The notes under the pieces: model-generated
Seen by the model: only the letters and a program-made list of their open reading frames with translations
Databases searched by the model: none
Told to the model about the DNA's origin: nothing
Translations under genes and position numbers: made by a program
NCBI RefSeq assembly: GCF_003609645.1
Contig: NZ_MCIB01000038.1
Location: forward strand, 53,128 to 117,127
Source of the DNA: Thermohalobacter berrensis
Lineage (GTDB): Bacteria; Bacillota; Clostridia; Tissierellales; Thermohalobacteraceae
Reading direction: 5' to 3'
DNA: 64,000 nt
Part shown: positions 37,495 through 46,559 of the stretch, in pieces
Position numbering within the stretch: the first letter of the stretch is position 1
Layout of the letters: each line of letters begins with the position of its first letter

Positions 37495-38735
37495 ACAATT
37501 TTTTCCAACCTTTCATAAGTATTTTTAATCTTCTTAAATAGTTCCTTAGGTAAATCAAGCCTTTCAAGTTCAGTACCTGTTTCAATTAGTCTGTTATTTG
37601 TCCCCATAAATACTCCACCTAAAAAAGTTGAACTATAATGCCATTTACCACTTATTGTGGCTAATATAGATAATGCACCAGATGATAATGCAGGGGCAAT
37701 ATAGGGCTTAAAACCTGTTTTTCTAACCTCAAGATTTGCCTTTAAAGCTTTTTTAGTAAGATATTCTGAAAGCTGGTTATTATAGTTTTTTATACTATCA
37801 GCAATTATTAACCCTTTTCCATGGGGACCAAAGGCTCTTCCTTCTTTTAAGTAATGTATAGTTGATTTGTCTTGTTTTGCATAATAACAAGCCCTTGCAT
37901 GCATGACTCCTAAACCATATCCTCTTATTTGTTCTGGAGCTAATCCTTGAAAGTCTAGCTTATCATTACTATTCCTATTACTTTCCAAAAATACAACTTT
38001 ACACAACAAATCAACTGGGTCAGATACCACTGAGAAAATTCCTTTAAAATTTTTATTCCTAGCCATTTTTGCATATTCTTTAATAATTTTTGAGTTATCT
38101 TTAAACTGAACCATTCTGACATCCTTAGTTTCATTACCAACAGGAGGAACACTTTTTGAAGCACAAAAGACGAACATATCACAGTCAAACAATTCTTCTT
38201 TTGTAATACCGTATACTTCAGGATATTTTTTATTATCAAAAGGAGATAAAACTTGATTCATTTCATATTCCCATCTTTTTACTTTTTTTGGAGTTCTATC
38301 ATAAATTCCAATACTGGAAATATAATTACCTCCAATAAGTCTTAATCCTGTAAGAAGCATTCCACCTACATCACCTAATGCTAAAATATTAATTCTCCAT
38401 TTTTTAGGATATGAAAGATTAAGAGATTCTTGCCAATTAGGATAAGAAGTATTTATAGATACTACTTTCAGTGAATTAACTTTTTCTTCAATCCAGCTTG
38501 GAATATTATAACTTGTATTTTCTTTTTGTAATAGTTCTACACTTTCACTTTTCATAAAAAGTAATGAGGGGTCTGAAATGGCAAAACTTCTTCTAGATTT
38601 TTTAGGGTCCATTTTAGTTAAAAAATATATCATACTATCACATTTGTTGGCTTCTTTCTCATCTATTTCTATTAAATTACTATACTTAAATCGGGAAAAA
38701 AGTATTTTATCTTTTAGTCTATAGTAAAACATCAT
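37491..38735 (-). CDS. Lactate/malate dehydrogenase-like protein with N-terminal extension
   Basis: The 414 residues carry an NAD-binding fold (INILALGDVGGMLLTGLRLIGG near 120, then IGIYDRTPKKVKRWEYEM) and LDH/MDH-like later motifs: CDMFVFCASKSVPPVG, FSVVSDPVDLLCKVVF, RGYGLGVMHARACYYA and the catalytic-His-like AFGPHGKGLIIADS. The first 110 residues are an added domain not found in ordinary LDH. The substrate is unknown, probably a 2-hydroxy/2-oxoacid. It lies upstream of the flavoprotein with a 4-base overlap and 72 bases downstream of the 1629-residue gene. Confidence 0.75.
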   Translation of the reverse strand: MMFYYRLKDKILFSRFKYSNLIEIDEKEANKCDSMIYFLTKMDPKKSRRSFAISDPSLLFMKSESVELLQKENTSYNIPSWIEEKVNSLKVVSINTSYPNWQESLNLSYPKKWRINILALGDVGGMLLTGLRLIGGNYISSIGIYDRTPKKVKRWEYEMNQVLSPFDNKKYPEVYGITKEELFDCDMFVFCASKSVPPVGNETKDVRMVQFKDNSKIIKEYAKMARNKNFKGIFSVVSDPVDLLCKVVFLESNRNSNDKLDFQGLAPEQIRGYGLGVMHARACYYAKQDKSTIHYLKEGRAFGPHGKGLIIADSIKNYNNQLSEYLTKKALKANLEVRKTGFKPYIAPALSSGALSILATISGKWHYSSTFLGGVFMGTNNRLIETGTELERLDLPKELFKKIKNTYERLEKIV

Positions 38736-38807
38736 ATTTCACCTCATTTTTCAGTAGTTATATTTGTTAAGAAAATATAGCAGCGGAGAAAAAAATCCCC
38801 GCTTATT

Positions 38808-41800
38808 TTATCTTATTACCATATCCTTAATTCTTTTTAAATGTTCAATGTCATTTCTTAAATATTCAGATGGTTTTAAATTTAGATCATAGTCAATATT
38901 TTTACCTCTATCTGGACATCTTGGAGATATGAAAACTTCTCCTAAATGTCTAAGGGTTAAGTTTCTCTCATTAATATTTTGATACTCTTTCTCCAGGGTA
39001 GTTATTATGTCTAATGCATTATTAATACATACTTCTGAAAGATTATATACTGCATCTCTAGTAGTTCCCCTAATAAAAGATGGAGATGCATAAGGTAAAA
39101 TAAAGTTAATAGAAGGAAGTAGATTTCTTTGAGGATTTAAGCCTCTCCATACGGTATCTCCACCAATAAAAGGGTAGAGGGTATTTTCTTTAAACCACAC
39201 CCTTAGATTAGGGATAAAGTAAGCACTGTCCACCTCTCTATTTTGAATATCCATTAACTCTTTACCTCGACCAGATAATATACCAACTATTATCTTTCTA
39301 ACTTTAACTTGTTCATTTTTAAGAAGAGGGTCAATAACTTTAATTCTATAACCTTTATTTAGTAAATCATCTACTAGGATTACTTCTCTATTAAAGGAAT
39401 GTATCATTTTTATTTGATTTTCTAAACTCATATAGTATGGGAATGGTCCTATTGTAAAGTCTCTAATATTTGAACTAAATAATTTTTCTGTATGCATTGA
39501 TTTAGTAACAGTATTTGGAACTATACAGCCATTTAAAATTGAACCAAAGGGTACACACATATAAGGTCCTAGTTTTCTAGGTTTTAATTGTTTTGTTGGC
39601 ATATTATTTACTTCACATATTTTTTCAATTAATTTATCATACAATACATTTCTATCAAAGGATAATACAAGCTGGCCTGGGTACAATTTTGTAAGGGCTA
39701 TTTGTAGATTTTTTCTTGTTTGTTGAATTACTTTTAGTACATTTTGGTTACTTCTAAAGGGTTCTTTAATTAATGTTTCTAAATCTAAATTAAGGGTACA
39801 TGGATTACTCATATCAACAACTAACACGGGATTCTGTTTATTGACATAATGTAGTTCTTTAAATCCTTGAAGTTTTAGGTTTTCATATAGTGTTTCAGAG
39901 AAATAGTCTTCAATAATATTATGAAAGATAGCATAATTGTAATCTTTAGCTAAGCAAAATGCTAATGTTTCTGTAAGGAGTATTTGCTCTAAATTTTCAT
40001 AATTATAATCTTTATCAATAAAGATTCCATCAATAGCAATTATTCTACCTACTGCGTTTTCTCTAATATATTCCGATATATTATTATTTTTGAATTCATG
40101 AAATAGCATACTTGAACGTACCCAATGAAAAGCGGAAAAACCTATAATTTTTCCATTATTGTTGATATCCCTTATTATTATAATCCTTGGAGATAGCTTA
40201 GATTTAAGGTTTTTAAGCTTAGTATATGCATCTTTGCTGTTTTTGAAAAATTGCGAAACTAGAATATCTAATAGACCTTCATCTAAATCGTCAAATACTT
40301 CAATATCAAGGGATTTAGTTTGTACAAGTCTTTTATACTGAGGTTCTCGTCTATATAGACCATACTCGTATATATATTTCTGTGCAAGGGAATCAATTAG
40401 TTGTGAAATATCTCTATTTTGGTCAATATAATTTCTTATTCTTGTAGAACTAATGTCCTCATACTGAGGTGGTAGAGATAATCTAATTATTTCACCATTA
40501 ATTTTATTAACTGCTTTTTCAAACTTTATATCATCATCTTCTGTTGACAGAAAACTTCTTCTTTTAAATATTATATGAGGGAAGTTATGAATTGAATATT
40601 TTTCAATTTTTTTCTTATAGCATGATGCATTTAATACAACATCTGTTCCAGCAACTATATATACTTCATAGTTATTAAAAATTTCCTTTAAAACCTTTAA
40701 GTCATTAGGATTTGCAATATTAACCTGTATATCTTCAGGAAAAAGATATATATCAAGTTCATCTGCAATTGACATATTAATAATTCTTCTTCTCAACTTA
40801 TGGGGTTGAGTTCGTTTAGACCATGAATACTCATCTACTGCTAAATATACTTCAAATCCCATATCTCTAATTTCTTTAGCTATTTTTTTATGACTTAATG
40901 AAAATGGGTCAAAGCTCCCTGGGAAAAAGGCAATTTTTTTACTATGGTTAAGTTTAATCTCACCTTTAAAAAATACATAATCAGATATAAACCTATATAT
41001 ATGATTTAGTGCAGCTGAGTTATTAAGGAAAAGTAACTCATTTTCATCTTTGTTAGTTAATAATGTTAGTATCTTTTTAGCTATATATTGGAAAATCTCT
41101 CTTTTTTCTTCAAGATTTAATTCTTTTGAACCAAAAATATCCTTTCCAATGACACTAAAGGCTTCTTGTTTTACTTGAATATCATAGTTTACTAGGCCTG
41201 TTAAGAGAATTCCAAGCATTTTAATTAGGCGTTTTTTATATTTTTTTTCTTCCTCATCAAAAAAGTTTTTATATTTTGGATAATGTTGGATTGCTACACC
41301 TATTGTTTTAAGAAGTAAAAGACTTATCTGAGTATTTGATTGCCTAATTTTTTCTTCAAAATCATCTATTAATTCATCAAGTTCTACAGGGTGAAGGTAC
41401 AACATTATCTGACCAAGATAATAAGGAATATATTTTGTAAATTGATAGCCTTGCATTTCTAAAGCACGTAATAACTCTACTGTAACATCATTTCTTTGAT
41501 CTAATGAAAGGGATGGAATAATTTTAACTAAAGCTTCTCCTGCATGATTTCTAACATTTTCAATGGCACTTACTTTTACAAGATTACAGAAGTGCATAGC
41601 TGTATGAAGTCCTGTTCTTTTTGGTGATTTAATAACTTCCTCAAGTAAAAGTTCTATATGAATCTTTTTGCTTATCCAGTTAGTAGCACTTTTTAGATTT
41701 TTTAAGAATAAATCAGGTATTTTATCTTTATCCTTTTTATAAAATGATTTATATTTGTCTAATATTTCTTTATTTATTTTTAAACGTTCAGCAATTTTTA

Positions 41801-43697
41801 ATTTCAAGAAGTTTTCTGCAGGGACATCACAGTATACTATATTTTTAGTTAACATATTTTTTAGTTTGTTTACAAATAAATTATTTTTATCTAATCTAAA
41901 TAGAAGATTATATGTTCTTTCAAGGGCAGCAAGCCTTATTTCTAAATCTTCACTATTTATCATTTTTAAGACAAATTCAAATAGTATTTCCATTGGTTTA
42001 TCTATAGTGTTAATATAGGGAATATATTTTACACATTGAAGTAAATAGAATTGGATGTTTTTATCTATATTTTCTGTACGTTTAAAGTATTTTAATAGTA
42101 TGTTTCTATATTCAAGTTTTTGACTATCTTCGCAGTGCATAAATAGAGCAGAGATCATATTTCTAAGATTATAACCAATCCATTCTCGATGTATTTCGAT
42201 TATTTTATGGTCTGGATATAGAAAGAGTTTTATATATTTGTTTAGAAGTTCACTACTTGTTATTTCTGGTGGTTCTAATTCTACATCCTTAGGAACTTCT
42301 TTTCTATATTTTTCATCAAATTTTGCAATAAGAATTCCTATTAATTCAGCACACTGTTTCCTTATATCTCCTTCTTTATGAATAAGCAATTCATATAAAA
42401 AGTTAAGTGTGATTAATTTTTGCTTTTGAGTTAGATATGTGGAGTATTCCTCAAAAATCTGAAGATAAGCCCTTAATTTTTTCCAGTCATTCTCGCTTCT
42501 TGCAAGTTCTAAAATTGAATTTAGTGATGAAACATTTTTTAGTTTATTCATTAGATGTATGTTGTGATCAATTGAAAGATATTTAAGGTTTTCAACAATT
42601 TGATTTCCATGTATTAAGGAATAATACTTTTTCTTAGGTTTATAATCATAATCTTTTCCTAATTCAACTTCTACACCAAGGTTTATCATATAGTTTTCAA
42701 AATCCTTAAGCTTAGCATACACACGTCTATATCTTTTTTCCTTTGTTTCATCAACGTTATCAAGCTTATTTAGAACTATATCAAAGGATTCTTTGAGGCT
42801 ATATACATACATTTCTTTACTTCCATCTTTTTTTCTTTTATTTTTAACTCTAAAATCTGAATATATAAGAATTAATGATTCAAGAGATAAGTTTTCAAGT
42901 TCTAAATCCCAAGTTGAATGATTAGTCGCAATATGACCTATATATTGAATATTATGTCTTTTAAACCATAGGTCAGTATAGTAGTAATGAAGATATGGTA
43001 CTCTTTTTAGCTCAGGTCCCTTACAGCCATATTTACCAATATCATGACCTGCAGCGGCTCCAGATACACGACCTAAATCAACGGGTAAGCCTATTTTAAA
43101 TAATTGTCTTCCAATATATAGGGCTAAATGATGAACACCACATATATGGTCTAAAGTATTATGCCTTGTTATTTCTTGGCTTAGTTTCATCATTTCATAT
43201 ACATAGTTATCTCTAAAAACTTTTTTAAATTTTTTATACTCATTTGGATTTACTAAATTATTTTCTTCATCTTCTGTTAGAAAGTTTAAGGGATATTTGC
43301 TTTGACATGTATTGTTATTTGATGTTTTTTCAAATTCTGAGAACACCCTTAGTATTTCTAGATAAACAATACAAGCTATATCTAAATCTTTATAAAAATC
43401 TATGTCTACAGCACAGGGAAATGAATTATTTAATGAATACTGATATACATAGTTTAGCCAATCATTCGGTAGCTTCTTACCAGATAGTTCATATAGCATA
43501 TCATGGCAAAAGTTAAGAATTCTTTTACAGCTGTAATCTTTTTCTTCTACGATTTTCCCGATATCCTCCATTATTGAAGGACTTTTAATAAAGTTTTTAA
43601 CAACTTTGTAGCTTCTTAAATCTTTTCTTATTAAATTTAGATTTAACAATTGATTAGATAGTTTATGATATATAGATAATGCCGTTTTATTACTCAT
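38808..43697 (-). CDS. Giant multidomain protein: HD domain, helical repeats, NadD-like nucleotidyltransferase, acyltransferase-like and PRTase-like domains
   Basis: 1629 residues without signal peptide or clear membrane helix. Residues about 175-290 form an HD-type metal domain (HNTLDHICGVHH, AAAGHDIGKYG, IATNHSTWD, YSDFRV). Residues about 350-900 are helical, HEAT-like. Residues about 918-1115 are a NadD-like nucleotidyltransferase (FFPGSFDPFSLSHKKIA near 925, VAGTDVVLNAS, ISSTRIRNYI near 1085). Residues about 1130-1320 resemble a GNAT acyltransferase fold (IIGFSAFHWVRSS, then GRIIAIDGIFIDKDY). The C-terminal 300 residues contain a PRPP-motif-like VILVDDLLNKGYRIKVI near 1440. AGGGAGGT precedes ATG 43697. 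It may bring nucleotide or NAD chemistry into one chain. The domain calls are by eye and the whole is of unknown function. Confidence 0.8.
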   Translation of the reverse strand: MSNKTALSIYHKLSNQLLNLNLIRKDLRSYKVVKNFIKSPSIMEDIGKIVEEKDYSCKRILNFCHDMLYELSGKKLPNDWLNYVYQYSLNNSFPCAVDIDFYKDLDIACIVYLEILRVFSEFEKTSNNNTCQSKYPLNFLTEDEENNLVNPNEYKKFKKVFRDNYVYEMMKLSQEITRHNTLDHICGVHHLALYIGRQLFKIGLPVDLGRVSGAAAGHDIGKYGCKGPELKRVPYLHYYYTDLWFKRHNIQYIGHIATNHSTWDLELENLSLESLILIYSDFRVKNKRKKDGSKEMYVYSLKESFDIVLNKLDNVDETKEKRYRRVYAKLKDFENYMINLGVEVELGKDYDYKPKKKYYSLIHGNQIVENLKYLSIDHNIHLMNKLKNVSSLNSILELARSENDWKKLRAYLQIFEEYSTYLTQKQKLITLNFLYELLIHKEGDIRKQCAELIGILIAKFDEKYRKEVPKDVELEPPEITSSELLNKYIKLFLYPDHKIIEIHREWIGYNLRNMISALFMHCEDSQKLEYRNILLKYFKRTENIDKNIQFYLLQCVKYIPYINTIDKPMEILFEFVLKMINSEDLEIRLAALERTYNLLFRLDKNNLFVNKLKNMLTKNIVYCDVPAENFLKLKIAERLKINKEILDKYKSFYKKDKDKIPDLFLKNLKSATNWISKKIHIELLLEEVIKSPKRTGLHTAMHFCNLVKVSAIENVRNHAGEALVKIIPSLSLDQRNDVTVELLRALEMQGYQFTKYIPYYLGQIMLYLHPVELDELIDDFEEKIRQSNTQISLLLLKTIGVAIQHYPKYKNFFDEEEKKYKKRLIKMLGILLTGLVNYDIQVKQEAFSVIGKDIFGSKELNLEEKREIFQYIAKKILTLLTNKDENELLFLNNSAALNHIYRFISDYVFFKGEIKLNHSKKIAFFPGSFDPFSLSHKKIAKEIRDMGFEVYLAVDEYSWSKRTQPHKLRRRIINMSIADELDIYLFPEDIQVNIANPNDLKVLKEIFNNYEVYIVAGTDVVLNASCYKKKIEKYSIHNFPHIIFKRRSFLSTEDDDIKFEKAVNKINGEIIRLSLPPQYEDISSTRIRNYIDQNRDISQLIDSLAQKYIYEYGLYRREPQYKRLVQTKSLDIEVFDDLDEGLLDILVSQFFKNSKDAYTKLKNLKSKLSPRIIIIRDINNNGKIIGFSAFHWVRSSMLFHEFKNNNISEYIRENAVGRIIAIDGIFIDKDYNYENLEQILLTETLAFCLAKDYNYAIFHNIIEDYFSETLYENLKLQGFKELHYVNKQNPVLVVDMSNPCTLNLDLETLIKEPFRSNQNVLKVIQQTRKNLQIALTKLYPGQLVLSFDRNVLYDKLIEKICEVNNMPTKQLKPRKLGPYMCVPFGSILNGCIVPNTVTKSMHTEKLFSSNIRDFTIGPFPYYMSLENQIKMIHSFNREVILVDDLLNKGYRIKVIDPLLKNEQVKVRKIIVGILSGRGKELMDIQNREVDSAYFIPNLRVWFKENTLYPFIGGDTVWRGLNPQRNLLPSINFILPYASPSFIRGTTRDAVYNLSEVCINNALDIITTLEKEYQNINERNLTLRHLGEVFISPRCPDRGKNIDYDLNLKPSEYLRNDIEHLKRIKDMVIR

Positions 43698-43807
43698 GTA
43701 ATACCTCCCTAAAGACAGTAAAAACTGTGAAAATGTTTGCTGTTATGTGTATTATATAATATTTTTTTATTCTTTTCTATAGAAGCTATTGAAGGATTAA
43801 AGATTAT

Positions 43808-43834
43808 AAAAAAAGATGGTCTTATTTGACCATC
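43808..43834 (-). terminator. Terminator of the amine oxidase gene (minus strand)
   Basis: On the minus strand GATGGTC pairs with GACCATC (43828-43834 with 43815-43821) and is followed by a run of seven T. It separates the amine oxidase gene from the giant gene downstream. Confidence 0.8.
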
Positions 43835-43864
43835 ATTAAGATTAAACACATATTTGTTTTTTAT

Positions 43865-43942
43865 AACACATAAGAAATTCTAAATTCCCTTATGTGTTTC
43901 AAAAAAGTCACCTTAAGAGTCTTCTATTTAAAATAGAAGACT
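43865..43942. repeat. Two adjacent hairpins at the end of the amine oxidase gene
   Basis: AACACATAAG pairs with CTTATGTGTT (43865-43874 with 43889-43898). A 25-nt near-palindrome AGTCTTCTATTT-A-AAATAGAAGACT occupies 43918-43942 and overlaps the amine oxidase stop. The second is followed by T on plus. They may protect the mRNA end or act as terminators reading in either direction. Confidence 0.5.
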
Positions 43943-45633
43943 TTTTTACATACTTTTGCTAAATCATAGGCAGCTTTCATACCTGATTCTAGTGCACCTT
44001 GTTGCCAACCGTGATGTACTGAAATATGTTCACCTGCAAAGAAAACCCTTAAGTTATATTCAGGTTTAGTCATAGCATATGAAAAGACTCGCTTTTGCTC
44101 AGGTTGGAAAAAGCATACTGCTCCTAAGAACCATTGTAAATCATTCCAGTTTATGCTTTTATAGTCGATAACAATATCATCTAGATAATACTTTGGAAGC
44201 CCATGGACAAGCTCTACCTGTCTTTTGATTTCTTCAAATCTCCTTTCTTCATCTAAATTCCCAAGGCGGATTGCATCAAGGTTAAAATTATAGGATGCTA
44301 GAAGAACACCGGGCTCATATGGGGAACAACCCTTCTTATATTTTCTTTTAAATGTATTTAAATCATAACATTTACCATGGTCAGAAGGATACCATATAGT
44401 AGTAATAGGAAGGTCAGTATATGAGCCACCACCTATTATTCTTTTATTAGGTGGTCCTTCTTCCCAAAACCTTTTTTTACATAAAAATAGTGTTCTTTGT
44501 GATGTAGCATAATTAACTTCCCTTATTGCTTGCATTTTTCTGTTAGAAAATCCAGGATATATATCTACATTCCTTAGACTACTAAAGGGAATTGCACAGA
44601 TAACAAAGTCAAATTTTTCAAAAGAAGGTTTATTTAAATATTTATTATTATATTTTAAAATTACTTTATCCTTATCCTCTTGATATATTCCTTCAACTGG
44701 AGTACCCTGTTTAAAAACTATTTTACCTAATAAATTATTTGGAATTGAATATTCTTTAGGATAAGGATTTACTAGGGATTTATAAAATGCAAGGGGTAGC
44801 TTTATTAAGCCACCAACAATTTCGTATAAAAAGCTAAAATTTACTGCATATTCATCTTTAAGTAATTCAGTAAAAGCATAGTAAAAAAAGGCAGAATCAA
44901 AAGATGCTACACTTTGGATTAAGTTAATTGCTCCTTCACTTAGTCCAAGTAACTGACAGACATTTCTAACATTTAAAGTATCAAGATATACTATTTGCGG
45001 GTCATATACCTTTTTTATTTGTAATAATTCTTTTCTTACACTTTTAGGAATTTTAAGTAATCTTTTGCTATATATACATTCCAAATATTCATCAAAAGGA
45101 ATTGTTCCCTCTATAGGAGTTAATTTAAATTTTGGATATATATATTTCATTATCTCATTACCATCATTCATTACTCTTGTATTTTGCACGTATATATAAG
45201 TATTTGGATTTGTCTGAATAAAGGGTCTAGTATCTAAATTAAAGAGGTTTATATAGTGCCAAGTTGCCTCATGGGATACAGGAATACGCATTGGTCCTAA
45301 TTCTCCATACAAATCTTCAGTAAAATAATAAGTATATACTCTACCTCCAATTTTATTTTCTAAAGCTTCAAAAACTGTAATATTAAAGCCTAATTTCCGT
45401 AGTTCAAAGGCAGCAGAAAGTCCTGCTTCACCAGCACCAATTATAGCTACTTTTACTCCTTTACATTTTCCAGGGGGAAGTACAGAAGTTACATCTGGGG
45501 GTGGGCTCATTAATTTTATTATATTTTGAAGATCTTCTAGACGATTATTTTCTTTTAATGCATACTTAATTAATTTGTATCTTTCTTCTTTAGTTGGATT
45601 ATTTGGTTGTGGAGGCATATAATTTTCAGACAT
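43924..45633 (-). CDS. FAD-dependent amine oxidase (flavin monoamine oxidase/L-amino-acid oxidase family)
   Basis: The 569 residues hold an FAD dinucleotide-binding motif VAIIGAGEAGLSAAFELRKLG near 65, FEALENKIGGRVYTY, GELGPMRIP (flavin contact), and the C-terminal FFAGEHISVHHGWQQGALESG that closes over FAD. No signal peptide is visible; the first 55 residues are a hydrophilic extension. It oxidises an amine or amino acid; the substrate is unknown. An O2-using oxidase is unexpected in an anaerobe, so another acceptor is possible. It precedes the giant gene on the same strand, but a terminator lies between. Confidence 0.85.
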   Translation of the reverse strand: MSENYMPPQPNNPTKEERYKLIKYALKENNRLEDLQNIIKLMSPPPDVTSVLPPGKCKGVKVAIIGAGEAGLSAAFELRKLGFNITVFEALENKIGGRVYTYYFTEDLYGELGPMRIPVSHEATWHYINLFNLDTRPFIQTNPNTYIYVQNTRVMNDGNEIMKYIYPKFKLTPIEGTIPFDEYLECIYSKRLLKIPKSVRKELLQIKKVYDPQIVYLDTLNVRNVCQLLGLSEGAINLIQSVASFDSAFFYYAFTELLKDEYAVNFSFLYEIVGGLIKLPLAFYKSLVNPYPKEYSIPNNLLGKIVFKQGTPVEGIYQEDKDKVILKYNNKYLNKPSFEKFDFVICAIPFSSLRNVDIYPGFSNRKMQAIREVNYATSQRTLFLCKKRFWEEGPPNKRIIGGGSYTDLPITTIWYPSDHGKCYDLNTFKRKYKKGCSPYEPGVLLASYNFNLDAIRLGNLDEERRFEEIKRQVELVHGLPKYYLDDIVIDYKSINWNDLQWFLGAVCFFQPEQKRVFSYAMTKPEYNLRVFFAGEHISVHHGWQQGALESGMKAAYDLAKVCKKVFYFK

Positions 45634-45712
45634 AATAAAATCTCCCTTATTAAAAAAAATTTATGTCCAAAATTACCAATGATAGCTAAAAAATATATTT
45701 GGTGATAGGCAT

Positions 45713-45750
45713 AAGAAAAAGGCTGTTGGAATTATAATATTCAACAGCCT
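45713..45750 (-). terminator. Terminator of the UPP-synthase-like gene
   Basis: GGCTGTTG and CAACAGCC (45721-45728 with 45742-45749) form the stem. On the minus strand a T run follows (plus AAGAAAAA before 45721). Confidence 0.82.
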
Positions 45751-45766
45751 TAAATTTCGTTACTAT

Positions 45767-46408
45767 TTAACCTCCAAGGGTAATATCCTGACAGTCATAC
45801 CATTTTAGTGCTTCATAAAAATGTTCCGGTTTAAAATCTGGCCAATAGTCATCTACAACATAAAAGTCAGCATATACGGACTGAATTGGAAGGAAACCAC
45901 TTAATCTTCTTCTTCCTCCCCATCTAATTATCAACTCAACTCTAGATATGTCTTTAGACTGTAGGGAGTTGAGGAAATTTTTATTATGAATATTCTTTAA
46001 ACAATTTCTGATGTCCCACTGCCAACCATAATTAACTAAAAAATTTACTTTTATGCTACCATTTCCAAAAACTTTTCTTTTTTTTGTAAATGGTAATAAT
46101 TCTTTAGGGAACTTAGGAGATTTAGTATTTCCAACAACTAGAAGAGAAGCCTCTTCTTTAGATAGCATATTTACAGCCTTTATACAGGCTTTAGTGAAAG
46201 CTTTCGTTTGAACAGATGGTCTTTTAGTATTATCCATAGTAAAGCCATAGTATGTAACTTCCTTCACTCCTACTTTTTTACATAATCTGAAAAGCTCTAA
46301 GCCTGGCTTTAAGCCAAAGTCATAGCCATCTTCTTTATTCAATCCATTTTTTAAAGCCCATCGTCTGTTACCGTCAGGAATTATACCAATATGATTAGGG
46401 ATTCTCAT
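45767..46408 (-). CDS. Divergent undecaprenyl-diphosphate-synthase-family protein (cis-prenyltransferase)
   Basis: The 213 residues are shorter than UppS (about 240-250). Conserved points: HIGIIPDGNRRWALKNG (UppS has IIMDGNGRWAKK), keeping the catalytic Asp; YGFTMDNTKRP; and the C-terminal LIIRWGGRRRLSGFLPIQ with SVYADFYVVDDYWPDF. UppS normally has TSGE before the RLS motif. The changes M-to-P and E-to-R at these places suggest a paralogue with a different chain length or acceptor rather than the essential UppS. It is a separate transcript between sdaAA and the amine oxidase. Confidence 0.8.
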   Translation of the reverse strand: MRIPNHIGIIPDGNRRWALKNGLNKEDGYDFGLKPGLELFRLCKKVGVKEVTYYGFTMDNTKRPSVQTKAFTKACIKAVNMLSKEEASLLVVGNTKSPKFPKELLPFTKKRKVFGNGSIKVNFLVNYGWQWDIRNCLKNIHNKNFLNSLQSKDISRVELIIRWGGRRRLSGFLPIQSVYADFYVVDDYWPDFKPEHFYEALKWYDCQDITLGG

Positions 46409-46510
46409 TTATATACCTCCGCTATTTTTTAGCTATATTATTAGCAAAATTTAGCTATATATACACAATAACCAAATATATTTAAAATTATTAGGATCAA
46501 ATTATAGTAT

Positions 46511-46541
46511 TAAAAAAATTGGAAGCAAAATGCCTCCAATT
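46511..46541 (-). terminator. Terminator of the sdaAB-sdaAA operon
   Basis: On the minus strand AATTGGAGGC pairs with GCTTCCAATT (46532-46541 with 46517-46526, one G-U), followed by TTTTTTTA. Confidence 0.82.
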
Positions 46542-46559
46542 CTTGTTATTTACTATAAA

